From Verrucomicrobiota bacterium (GTDB lineage: Bacteria > Verrucomicrobiota > Verrucomicrobiia > Limisphaerales > JAFGQR01): a stretch of DNA of 32,597 bases. This document shows positions 25,774 to 32,597 of this stretch, in pieces; position 1 is the first letter of the stretch, and each line of letters opens with the position of its first letter. The position numbers and the translations under genes were made by a program. The notes under the pieces were generated by a model that was not told where the DNA came from, did not search any database, and saw only the letters and a program-made list of their open reading frames with translations. The DNA lies in NCBI GenBank assembly GCA_016935555.1, contig JAFGQR010000032.1, forward strand, positions 1 to 32,597, given 5' to 3'.

Positions 25774-26496
25774 CTACTCCAGGTTCGTCATCCCCCCCAC
25801 CTCGCTGAGCTCCAACAACCACAACGCCGTCGCACCCCCGGTCGCCAGCCGCTCGCCAGCCAGCAGACCGCGCGTGATTTCCACCCACGTCCCGTCCTCC
25901 GCCCCGACGCTCACCGGCACCCGCTTGAAGTAGTCGCCTTCGACGCGATACACGAAGTCCCCCAGGGCCGCCCTCACCACCGCCGCCGCCGGCACCGCCA
26001 CCGGCACCGCGCGGGTGCCCACCGGCAACCGGGCGGGGACGAAACTGCCCGGCGGGAAGCACCCGGAGGGATCGGGCGTTTCAAACAGCGCCTCCACCTG
26101 GTCCAGGGCAGGGCGCAGCGTCGCCTCGACACGCGTCACCGCACCGGTCGCCGCCGGGCCCGAGTTCCGGGGCGGACCCAGCCACACGCGCTGGCCCGCG
26201 CGAAACGCGTGGGGAGCGGCAGGCAGCAAGACGCTGGCCCGGGCGATGGGAATGCCCGCGCGGTTGGTGATGCGATCGAACACCTGCGCGGTGCCGTTCA
26301 CCACCGGATGCAGCGTTTGCGGCGATGCCCCCCCGGTCTCAATCCCCAGACCCTGCCGGTTTTCAAGGGTGAGACGCAGGCCCCGGCCCGGGTGGAACAG
26401 CGCCGACGCCTCGCCCGCCTCCTCGGCCGGCTCCGGGGTGTCCTTTGGCGCCCCGCAGCCCGCAGCCAGCATCATGGCCAGCATCAGCCCCGGCAT
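25774..26496 (-). CDS. Short periplasmic adaptor (membrane fusion protein) lipoprotein of the efflux system
   Basis: The product (240 residues from ATG 26496) begins with a lipoprotein signal (MPGLMLAMMLAAGC, lipobox LAAGC). Its body has the beta-barrel and membrane-proximal domains of HlyD/CusB-type adaptors (GSFVPARLPVG, VPVAVPAAAVV, GDFVYRVEGDYFKRVPVSVG, GLLAGERLATGGA). Typical adaptors have 350-400 residues; here the lipoyl and alpha-hairpin segments cannot be recognised. An in-frame ATG at 26760 overlaps the tolC-like stop as ATGA and would add 88 Arg/Pro-rich residues before the lipobox. I prefer 26496 because it creates the signal peptide, though the overlap is the rule in this genome. 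It is placed between the outer-membrane and pump genes, so function as the linker is likely. Confidence 0.75.
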   Translation of the reverse strand: MPGLMLAMMLAAGCGAPKDTPEPAEEAGEASALFHPGRGLRLTLENRQGLGIETGGASPQTLHPVVNGTAQVFDRITNRAGIPIARASVLLPAAPHAFRAGQRVWLGPPRNSGPAATGAVTRVEATLRPALDQVEALFETPDPSGCFPPGSFVPARLPVGTRAVPVAVPAAAVVRAALGDFVYRVEGDYFKRVPVSVGAEDGTWVEITRGLLAGERLATGGATALWLLELSEVGGMTNLE

Positions 26497-26756
26497 CCAG
26501 GGCGCCCGGCGCGTATTCCGCGACCGCCGCCGCCCCGGGGAGATCCCGGGCCGGGCTGGACCGCGGCGCGGGCCGGGGAGGCCAGTGATGCGGGGGGCGC
26601 AAGTTCCGCGAAAGCGGGTAAGGCAGCACGTGAGATCAGACGATGGGCCCATGGCGGCGCTGCGGGAACGGCGCGCGGATGGCTGTTTGGGGGGCGCCTT
26701 GGGGGCGGCGCGTCCGTGTGTTTCTGCCGACAGGATGTCCCGGGGGACGGGGGCAT

Positions 26757-28127
26757 TCATGGTGTCGGGCGTTGGGTGTCGTGCGAACCCGGGGGCGGGC
26801 TGGGGGTGGCGTTTGGATTGGGTGGGATGGCGGCGAGGGGCCGGCCGGCGAGCAGTTCGAGTTGCTGCCAGGCTTCGAGGGCATCGGCCTGGGTGTGAAG
26901 CAGCGCCTCGGTGGCCTCGAGATACTGTTTCTGCAGTTCCAGGTAGGTGCCGACCGGCAGGGCGCCCAGGCGGTAATGGCGGTCGCCCAACTCGGCGGCC
27001 TCGCGCAACTGCCCCGCGGCGTCGGGGCGCCACCGGGCCATTTCGGCCCGCTGCGTCGCGTAGGCCAGCGCGTGCGTCGTCACCTGCTGTTCCACCTGGC
27101 GCTGGCTCACGCGCATCAGCGTCTCGGCCTGCAGCAAGCGGGCGCGGGCCTGGTCGGTCTCGCCCTGCTTGCGGTTCCACAGGGGCAAGGGCAGGGAAAG
27201 TCCCAGGCCCACCGTGGTCTCCTGGTCCGCGGCGCGTTCGCTGGAATAGTAGGGACTCAAGGTCACCGCCGGCCACCGCTCCCGTTGGGCCAGGCGCACC
27301 TGGAAGCCCTGCTGCTCGAGTTCCGCCTGTCTGAGGCGCAAATCGAAATTGTTGGTGCGGGCCAGGGCGAGGAGATCCTCCAGGGCCGGAGGGGCGGGGA
27401 ATGGGAACGTCGTGGGGGCGACCCGCAGGGGCGCCTGGGGGGCGCGCCCGAGCAGCAGGTTCAACTCGAGCCGCGCGGTTTGCAGGGCCGTCTCGGCTTG
27501 CGTCACGCGCCGCTGCCAGGTGATCACGTTGGCTTCGATGACACGCGCCTCGAGCAGGGGCGTCACGCCGGCGGGATCGCGCTGCACGAGCACCAGCGCC
27601 AGTTCCTGGAGGCGGTCGCGCACCTCCCGGGTCGCCTGCGCCAGATCCTGCGCGACACGCGCCCGCCACGTCTGCTGCCGGACGCGGGCGGCGAGCGCCG
27701 CGCGAAACTGCTCCAGGCCGAGCGTGGCGATTTCCATCTGACGGTTTGCGATTGCCTTGCGAAGGGACAGCCGTCCGGGAAAGTCAAACGTCTGCGACAC
27801 CGTCACCGACCACGCCGCCCCGTCGCCCAGCAGGTGCCCGCTCCCCCGGTCCTCGGAACGCTTGTAGCCCATCTGCACCTCCGCCTCCGGATTGGCCCAC
27901 GCCCCCGAGATCCGCCGGCCCGCCCGCGCGGCGGCCAGTTCCGCCTGGTAATATTGCAGTTCGGGATTCGACGCCAGCGCCTCCGCCACCAGCGTCTCCA
28001 CGGTCGATTCCCCATTCCCGTCCGCCGCCGCCGTCGCGCCGGACGCCGAAACGGCATTGGGGAGGCCTAGCAGCGCGAGGGCGATGAGCCCTTGGGCAGC
28101 CCGCCCGGCGTGAAAACGCGCATCCAT
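26757..28127 (-). CDS. TolC/CzcC-type outer-membrane efflux protein
   Basis: This 456-residue protein has a signal peptide (GLIALALLGLPNAVSASG) and two related helical repeats of the outer-membrane efflux family. The first half has LVAEALASNPELQYYQAELAAARAGR, and the second half begins with LLALARTNNFDLRLRQAEL. Repeat ends carry VSQTFDFPGRL and LSLPLPLWNRKQGE, the phrases that usually precede the long coiled helices. It should form the trimeric exit duct for the metal pump. It is the first gene of the operon (then adaptor, pump, DsrE). No lipobox is present. Only 164 nt separate it from the upstream gene on the same strand, and no clear promoter was found, apart from a TTGACA-like element very near the start. 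Confidence 0.9.
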   Translation of the reverse strand: MDARFHAGRAAQGLIALALLGLPNAVSASGATAAADGNGESTVETLVAEALASNPELQYYQAELAAARAGRRISGAWANPEAEVQMGYKRSEDRGSGHLLGDGAAWSVTVSQTFDFPGRLSLRKAIANRQMEIATLGLEQFRAALAARVRQQTWRARVAQDLAQATREVRDRLQELALVLVQRDPAGVTPLLEARVIEANVITWQRRVTQAETALQTARLELNLLLGRAPQAPLRVAPTTFPFPAPPALEDLLALARTNNFDLRLRQAELEQQGFQVRLAQRERWPAVTLSPYYSSERAADQETTVGLGLSLPLPLWNRKQGETDQARARLLQAETLMRVSQRQVEQQVTTHALAYATQRAEMARWRPDAAGQLREAAELGDRHYRLGALPVGTYLELQKQYLEATEALLHTQADALEAWQQLELLAGRPLAAIPPNPNATPSPPPGSHDTQRPTP

Positions 28128-28258
28128 AGATTGTCAACGGTTCATTTGAAGTTGCGGCTTGGCTACCCGGAATGCCGGCCGATGAAAAGCAAAATCGCGG
28201 AGGCTTGGCGCCACCCGGGAGAAGGGGGCCACTGGCGGGGGCGCGCCGGTGCTGGAGA

Positions 28259-28282
28259 GGCCGCCTTCGGGCGCCTGCGGCC
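28259..28282 (-). terminator. Possible hairpin after the kinase/pyrophosphorylase gene
   Basis: GGCCGC (28282-28277 on the minus strand) can pair with GCGGCC (28264-28259) around a 12-nt loop, shortly after the stop at 28292. No T-run follows, so a Rho-independent role is uncertain. Confidence 0.25.
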
Positions 28283-28291
28283 TTGCGTGCG

Positions 28292-31200
28292 TTACTCCCA
28301 TAGGCACAGCCGTTCGACGTGGGCGGCGGAGCCGTCGCGCAGCCAGCCATCGAGCTGGGCCTGGTCCTTGAGCTGTTGCCCGCGCCATCGGGAGACTCGG
28401 ATGAAGCGCGACTCCAGATCGGGCAACGCGGTCATGTCGCCCCAGAGTTTTTCGAACTGGGTGACGGGGAAGACGTCCTCGTGGCCATGGCCCCAGCGTT
28501 TCTTGACGTCCTTGAGCGTGACGTAGGTGGGCATTTGGGAGGCCAGGCTCCGGATGGCGCCAACCACCCTGGAGTCGTCGTCCAAGTCGGCGCGGGAAAG
28601 ACCGAGGACGGCGAAGAGGCGGTGGAGGTCGATCCAGCAGGTGTTGGAGTTGTAATAGCTCAGTTCGAATTCGAGTTCCTCCCGAGGCAGGGCCAAGCCC
28701 TCGACCAGGCGCACGCGGCCGTTGACGCGCGCCAGGCCGCCGCCACGGTCGTCGAGGCGCCGGGAGATGACCTCGAAGCTGAGCGCGGCGCCGCTGGCGA
28801 TGTGTCGTCCCAGCACGGCGGGATCGACGTCGGCGCCCAGGGTGTCGATGTTGTGCAGCATGAGGTGGCGCAGCTGCGGGCGTTTGGCGAGCAGCGCGGT
28901 TAGCACGCCGTTGCGGAACAGATTCGGCACCTCATACCAGTGCCCGACCGGATGCAGGCACTGCAGCGGCAGGTTGTCCGTGTAGTCGGCGCCTTCGCCG
29001 GCCGCCTCGGCCCATCGGATCAGGGCGTGACGCAAGCTGTCGCGGACCTTCTGGGCCTGTTCGTCGAGCCGTTGCTGGGGCATCTCCTCCCAGGCAAACC
29101 GCAAATCGCGGACCATGGGCACGAGGCGCAGTCCGACGGCTTTGCCGGGGGACAGGTGGAGCATGCCGGCGTAACCGTAGTCATGTTCCCGCGCCAGAAA
29201 GTCGGCGATGGGCTGGTGGGTGAGATAGCTCGTGGTGAAGATGTGCGGAAGGTCCGCCCCCGCCTCGCGCGAGACGCGGCGGCTTTTGGCGAGGTGGATT
29301 TCGAGGAAGGTCCGGTGCCTGCCGCCCAGCCGGCAGAAGGGATGCAGCGCCTTCACCACGCCCGCGCCCTGCGTCCAGCGGCTGCCGGCGCCGGCGGCCA
29401 GGGTGACCACCGCCACCTCGCCGGCCCGCAAACTCGCCCATCCCCGCTCCCGCAGTGCCGGGGCGTCGGCCGCGTCCTGCACGTCCTCGGGACGCGCGTC
29501 GGTGAGGGTGGCGCTGGCGGGCAGGCGGTTCTGGGCCAGGCCGATCCGGCCGGCCTTCAGGTCGGCCCGGATTTGTTCGTGCTGGAGGGGGTCGAACCCG
29601 TGGGCGTGGAGCAGCCGATCAAGCGGCTGGTCTCCGGCGGATTCCGCCTGTCCCCGGGGCAGCATCGCGTCGAACAAGGTTTGAACCATGCCGCTCAGGC
29701 CGCGCTGGGCGCGGCAGGCGGCCCCGAACTTGTCGAGTTCGGCGCGGCGGGCGGGCGGCAGGCGGTGTCGTTCCTGGCGCAGGAGGGCGGGCACGGTGAG
29801 GGTGTAATAGCCGGGCGGCATCAGGGCGGCGCTGCCGGAAAGCAGGTTGGCGGACGTGCCCTGGTCGTTGACGGCAAAATCGTACACGACGGGTTCCATC
29901 GCAAACGGCAGCGCGTGTTGCAGGTCCTGTTTGAGGGCCGACATGATCGCCTGCAGACGCTCTTGCGTCTCGGCCTTCCGGCCTGGGTCCACGATGAACC
30001 CCATCCCGCCCCCCGACATGCCACCCAGCATCCAAAACCCCCAGAACGCGTCCCCCAGCCCGGCGCGGACCCGGCCGATGAGCGTTTCGGTGAAACAGTT
30101 GCTCGCCCAGGGAATGATGGTTTGGAGGGGGCCGAAAAAATTCCGCGTGGTGGCGTTGCCGATCGCGCGGATGTTCCCGGCGCGCAGGGCGGCGAGGATT
30201 TCGTCCAGGATGCCCAACATGCTCAGGCGGGCGCGCCACTCCGGCGCGGATCGGAGCAGGTATTTTTCGGTGACCATTTCGAGGATGGGCCCCACGTTTT
30301 GCGCCATGCCGCCGTGGACCAGGACGAGGCTGTCCTGGAGGGCGCGCCGGGTTTGCGGCGAGGCGTCGGAGGCGTCCAGCAGCCGGTGCGTTGGCATCAG
30401 CCGGCCCCGGCTGACGCCCCATTCGGGGTCGCCGTCCCGGGCCAGGGCGCCTTCGATGAGTTTCACGCCGGGCCACACGCCGCCCGAGTCCTGCCAGCCG
30501 CCGCCGGAGCCGCTGAGCCATTCGCCGAGGAGCGCGCGGGCCAGCACCAGGCGGCGTTCGTCCTCGCGCAGGGGACCGTGGATGGCCTGCGTCTGGCCCG
30601 TGGCCCGCATGCACACGGCGACCAGGGCCGCCAGGAGGCTCGTGGACACCGCCAGGCGCGAACCTTTCGGGATGTCATGGACGCGGCTGACCAGCTCGAG
30701 GCCCCGGCCCGGGCCGGCAAGGCGGGCCAAGAGTTCCGCCAGGCTCTGGCCGGAACCCTCAATGCCGGGCGGCACGAGGCCCGAGGCGATCACCGCCGCC
30801 TTCAGCAGGCCCAGGTAATCCCGGGCGAAATCAAACACCTCCGCCAGATGCTCCAGGTCCGCGGTGCAGTTCAGATCCACACTGGTCAGCCGCAGCAACG
30901 GCTCCTCGATCACCCGCACATACGCCTCCACCGGCGGACGCGGCTCCCGGTCGCGCCCGTGCACGCCCAGGTCGATCGACACGTTCAGCACCTTCGCCCC
31001 CTCGGGGAAATCCATCCCCAGGAAGAAAATGTCGCTCCACCCGCAATGCGTCAGATCCATTCGCACCGGGGTGCGCTCCCGCAGAATCGGATAGGTCCCG
31101 TCCGCGTCCGGCTCGAGCAGCTCGGGTCGCAGCCGCAACGGCTGGTCGGCCGGATGCCCCATCCGGAACATCCACTGGTTGCCGGCCACCGAACGCACGC

Positions 31201-31615
31201 TGCGCCGCACCTGGTCCGCAAGCGTCTGAAAGCCCAGGCGCTGATACGCCGCCGCCAGCGCGCTCGAGATGCCGTCGCTGCACCCGTGCGCGGCTTGCGC
31301 GGCCAGGAAGCTGTCGATGGCCTCCTCGAAACGCCGCTCCAACAAGTGCTCGTAACCCCGGAACGGAATCAGCCCGCCCCCGGCCCCGCCCGCCGCCGTC
31401 TCGAGTTTCAGGGGCAAATGAAACCGGTGAATCGCATACAGGAAAAACAGCGCCCGCACCCGCTCATACAGGTTGTCCCGCTCCCGGCGAAAGGCGTCCA
31501 GGGCGGCGCATTCGCGCCGCAGCTCGTCGAGCGTTGCGTCCCGGCACAGGTCGTCGAGGGACTGGTGGCGCAGGGCGGGGTCGGCGGCCGTGATCAGGCG
31601 GGTCAGGGGTTGCAT
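28292..31615 (-). CDS. Fused GHMP sugar kinase and UDP-sugar-pyrophosphorylase-like enzyme
   Basis: The 1107-residue protein combines two activities of a salvage route. An N-terminal region (about 1-150, helical) precedes a GHMP kinase (about 150-640). That kinase has [36 protein letters not shown] (ATP loop), [16 protein letters not shown] (about 370) and [11 protein letters not shown] (about 527), close in pattern to the fucokinase half of FKP. The C-terminal half (about 730-1100) resembles eukaryote-type UDP-glucose/UDP-sugar pyrophosphorylases: [19 protein letters not shown] (nucleotide loop and Lys), [28 protein letters not shown] and [14 protein letters not shown]. It would phosphorylate a free sugar at C1 and then make the nucleotide sugar. 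The domain order is opposite to FKP. The sugar and nucleotide are unknown. It starts 7 nt after the regulator gene and is probably cotranscribed. Confidence 0.8.
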   Translation of the reverse strand: MQPLTRLITAADPALRHQSLDDLCRDATLDELRRECAALDAFRRERDNLYERVRALFFLYAIHRFHLPLKLETAAGGAGGGLIPFRGYEHLLERRFEEAIDSFLAAQAAHGCSDGISSALAAAYQRLGFQTLADQVRRSVRSVAGNQWMFRMGHPADQPLRLRPELLEPDADGTYPILRERTPVRMDLTHCGWSDIFFLGMDFPEGAKVLNVSIDLGVHGRDREPRPPVEAYVRVIEEPLLRLTSVDLNCTADLEHLAEVFDFARDYLGLLKAAVIASGLVPPGIEGSGQSLAELLARLAGPGRGLELVSRVHDIPKGSRLAVSTSLLAALVAVCMRATGQTQAIHGPLREDERRLVLARALLGEWLSGSGGGWQDSGGVWPGVKLIEGALARDGDPEWGVSRGRLMPTHRLLDASDASPQTRRALQDSLVLVHGGMAQNVGPILEMVTEKYLLRSAPEWRARLSMLGILDEILAALRAGNIRAIGNATTRNFFGPLQTIIPWASNCFTETLIGRVRAGLGDAFWGFWMLGGMSGGGMGFIVDPGRKAETQERLQAIMSALKQDLQHALPFAMEPVVYDFAVNDQGTSANLLSGSAALMPPGYYTLTVPALLRQERHRLPPARRAELDKFGAACRAQRGLSGMVQTLFDAMLPRGQAESAGDQPLDRLLHAHGFDPLQHEQIRADLKAGRIGLAQNRLPASATLTDARPEDVQDAADAPALRERGWASLRAGEVAVVTLAAGAGSRWTQGAGVVKALHPFCRLGGRHRTFLEIHLAKSRRVSREAGADLPHIFTTSYLTHQPIADFLAREHDYGYAGMLHLSPGKAVGLRLVPMVRDLRFAWEEMPQQRLDEQAQKVRDSLRHALIRWAEAAGEGADYTDNLPLQCLHPVGHWYEVPNLFRNGVLTALLAKRPQLRHLMLHNIDTLGADVDPAVLGRHIASGAALSFEVISRRLDDRGGGLARVNGRVRLVEGLALPREELEFELSYYNSNTCWIDLHRLFAVLGLSRADLDDDSRVVGAIRSLASQMPTYVTLKDVKKRWGHGHEDVFPVTQFEKLWGDMTALPDLESRFIRVSRWRGQQLKDQAQLDGWLRDGSAAHVERLCLWE

Positions 31616-31622
31616 GGGGGCG

Positions 31623-32249
31623 TCAGCGGCGCAGAAACTTGGCGACGGCCTCGGTGCGGGTTCGGACCTGGAGTTTTTCGTAGATGCGGCGGATGTAGGT
31701 ATGGACGGTTTCGTAGCTGATGCCGAGTTTGTCGGCGATTTCCTTGTAGAGGAAGCCCTGGCTGAGGCAATCGAGCACCTCCTGTTCGCGCGGAGACAGG
31801 TTCTCGGCGGGTTTGGGCGAGGCGCCGGCCCGCTGGAAGGATTGGACCACCTTGCGGGCAATGTGCGTGGTCATCGGCGAGCCCCCGGCTTGGACCTCGC
31901 GGATGGCCTCCAGCAGCTCGTCGCGCGAAGTGCGCTTCAGCAGGTAACCCGAAGCGCCGGCCGCCAGCGCGCTGAAGATGTTGTCCGTGTCCTCATACAC
32001 CGTCAGCATGATGATCTGGATTTCGGGGGCGACCTGTTTGAGGTGCCGGACGCACTCGACGCCGTTCATGCCCGGGAGATGGATGTCCATGAGCACGACG
32101 TCGGGCCGTTCCTTGGGCAGGGCTTCGAGGGCCGCTTCGGCGTTGGCGTGGGCGCTCAGGCAGGTGAATCCGTCGGCGCGGCTGATGAGCCGCGCCAGCG
32201 TGGTGCGGACCTGGGTGCTGTCTTCGACGATCGAGACGGAGATGCTCAT
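31623..32249 (-). CDS. NarL/FixJ-type response regulator
   Basis: This 208-residue regulator has a receiver domain with acidic pair E9-D10, phosphoacceptor D55 ([10 protein letters not shown]), T83 and K105. A LuxR-type helix-turn-helix follows (about 145-208; [43 protein letters not shown]). All phosphorylation residues are intact, so it should be controlled by a histidine kinase, but none is encoded in the window. The ATG at 32249 has no strong Shine-Dalgarno. The gene is followed 7 nt later by the sugar kinase fusion, so it may control that gene, or this may be chance transcription. Family call is firm; target genes unknown. Confidence 0.93.
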   Translation of the reverse strand: MSISVSIVEDSTQVRTTLARLISRADGFTCLSAHANAEAALEALPKERPDVVLMDIHLPGMNGVECVRHLKQVAPEIQIIMLTVYEDTDNIFSALAAGASGYLLKRTSRDELLEAIREVQAGGSPMTTHIARKVVQSFQRAGASPKPAENLSPREQEVLDCLSQGFLYKEIADKLGISYETVHTYIRRIYEKLQVRTRTEAVAKFLRR

Positions 32250-32597
32250 GGAGCGGGGCGTCCGGGCCGCCGCCAGGGCCGGGCGCGCGGCATGGACGGT
32301 CTTCCCGTGGCCCGGGCGTCGTTGGGGGACGGGTCATGCATCGGCGTGGGGCGCCGCCCGGCGCGCGGGCGTTCGGAGCGGCTGGCGGGCGGCGGCGGGC
32401 CGGATGGGGCGGCGGCGGGTGGATCGGGCTTTCATGACATTGAGCGCTGCGCGCGGGGCCACCTTGCCGCGGCCGCGGCACCGGCGCAAGCACGATTGGC
32501 GGCGGCGGCGACTAACCTGCATTGCTCACCAGGTTCCTGGTGAGCAATGCACCCGCCCGGGAGGGCGGGCCGCCCAGCGCTCTATGGGCCGACTGAG
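32250..32597. other. Upstream region of the response regulator, no recognised gene
   Basis: This 348-nt stretch at the right edge is extremely GC-rich and I see no credible protein. Reading frames through it extend antisense to the regulator and have shadow-like Arg/Pro/Ala composition. It contains the inverted repeat at 32519-32550 and a second hairpin at 32552-32569. No promoter with the 6-nt leaderless spacing was found before the regulator start. Confidence 0.5.
32519..32550. repeat. Perfect 15-bp inverted repeat with 2-nt loop
   Basis: GCATTGCTCACCAGG (32519-32533), TT, then its exact reverse complement (32536-32550). A second hairpin, CCCGCCC-GGGA-GGGCGGG, follows at 32552-32569. The pair may terminate transcription from a gene beyond the window, form a protein-binding site, or mark an end of a small repeat element. 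The lack of a T-run argues against a plain intrinsic terminator. No second copy was noticed in the window. Confidence 0.7.

Noticed and set aside
22074..25808. Very long plus-strand frame (over 1200 codons) opposite the metal pump
   Set aside because: It is antisense to a clearly conserved RND transporter; its His/Gly/Asp/Gln-rich composition is a reading-frame shadow.
26497..26756. Separate small gene between the adaptor and the TolC-like gene
   Set aside because: Frames here are either the possible upstream extension of the adaptor or low-complexity Arg/Pro stretches without a signal of their own.
28292..31615. Bifunctional fucokinase/fucose-1-phosphate guanylyltransferase (FKP)
   Set aside because: The kinase half resembles FKP, but the domain order is reversed and the other half looks like a UDP-sugar pyrophosphorylase.
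28940..31720. Long plus-strand frame opposite the kinase/pyrophosphorylase fusion
   Set aside because: Antisense shadow of a conserved enzyme; no motifs of its own.

Overview
The window (about 32.6 kb, GC-rich) looks like chromosomal DNA of a member of the Verrucomicrobiota, probably a Limisphaera/Pedosphaera-type lineage. This is inferred from the combination of a PEP-CTERM surface protein, a pseudopilin with an H-X9-DG C-terminal motif, alternative complex III (ACIII), Tat-exported Gfo/Idh/MocA oxidoreductases and secreted proteins ending in a 'W...FYR' C-terminal module. No rRNA, tRNA, CRISPR array, insertion sequence or phage gene was recognised.

Layout, left to right. (1) 1-282, minus: a VapBC-type toxin-antitoxin pair cut by the window edge. 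(2) 746-3765, minus: a cobalamin riboswitch followed by an intrinsic terminator and three genes joined by ATGA overlaps: a PEP-CTERM protein, a secreted beta-rich protein and a pseudopilin. This is a candidate B12-controlled surface system. A divergent secreted repeat/PKD protein (3919-5307) starts on the other side of the riboswitch. (3) 5510-16832, plus: a respiratory operon, actABCDEF, then a 127-aa membrane protein, a CcoN homologue, a CcoO-like cytochrome and a second monohaem cytochrome c, nearly all joined by 1-4 nt overlaps. The CcoN homologue keeps the family framework but appears to have lost all six metal-ligand histidines, so it cannot be an ordinary oxidase. (4) 16867-19692, plus: an exported M14 carboxypeptidase and a Tat-exported Gfo/Idh/MocA oxidoreductase. 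(5) 19736-21958, minus: a large secreted purple-acid-phosphatase-like protein. (6) 22053-28127, minus: a CzcCBA-type metal efflux operon (TolC-like outer-membrane protein, unusually short adaptor lipoprotein, CzcA-type RND pump) ending in a DsrE-family protein. (7) 28292-32249, minus: a NarL-type response regulator followed 7 nt later by a fused GHMP sugar kinase / UDP-sugar-pyrophosphorylase-like enzyme whose domain order is the reverse of FKP. A perfect 15-bp inverted repeat lies at the right edge.

How the parts work together: ACIII should oxidise menaquinol and pass electrons through its c haems. The downstream CcoO and cytochrome c, held by a metal-free CcoN scaffold, could relay them to an oxidase encoded elsewhere. 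Three transcription units begin with promoter-like hexamers 6 nt before the start codon and no Shine-Dalgarno, suggesting leaderless mRNAs. Genes inside the respiratory operon rely on overlaps and, in some cases, clear Shine-Dalgarno sites. The most novel candidates are the histidine-less CcoN module and the B12-riboswitch surface operon.
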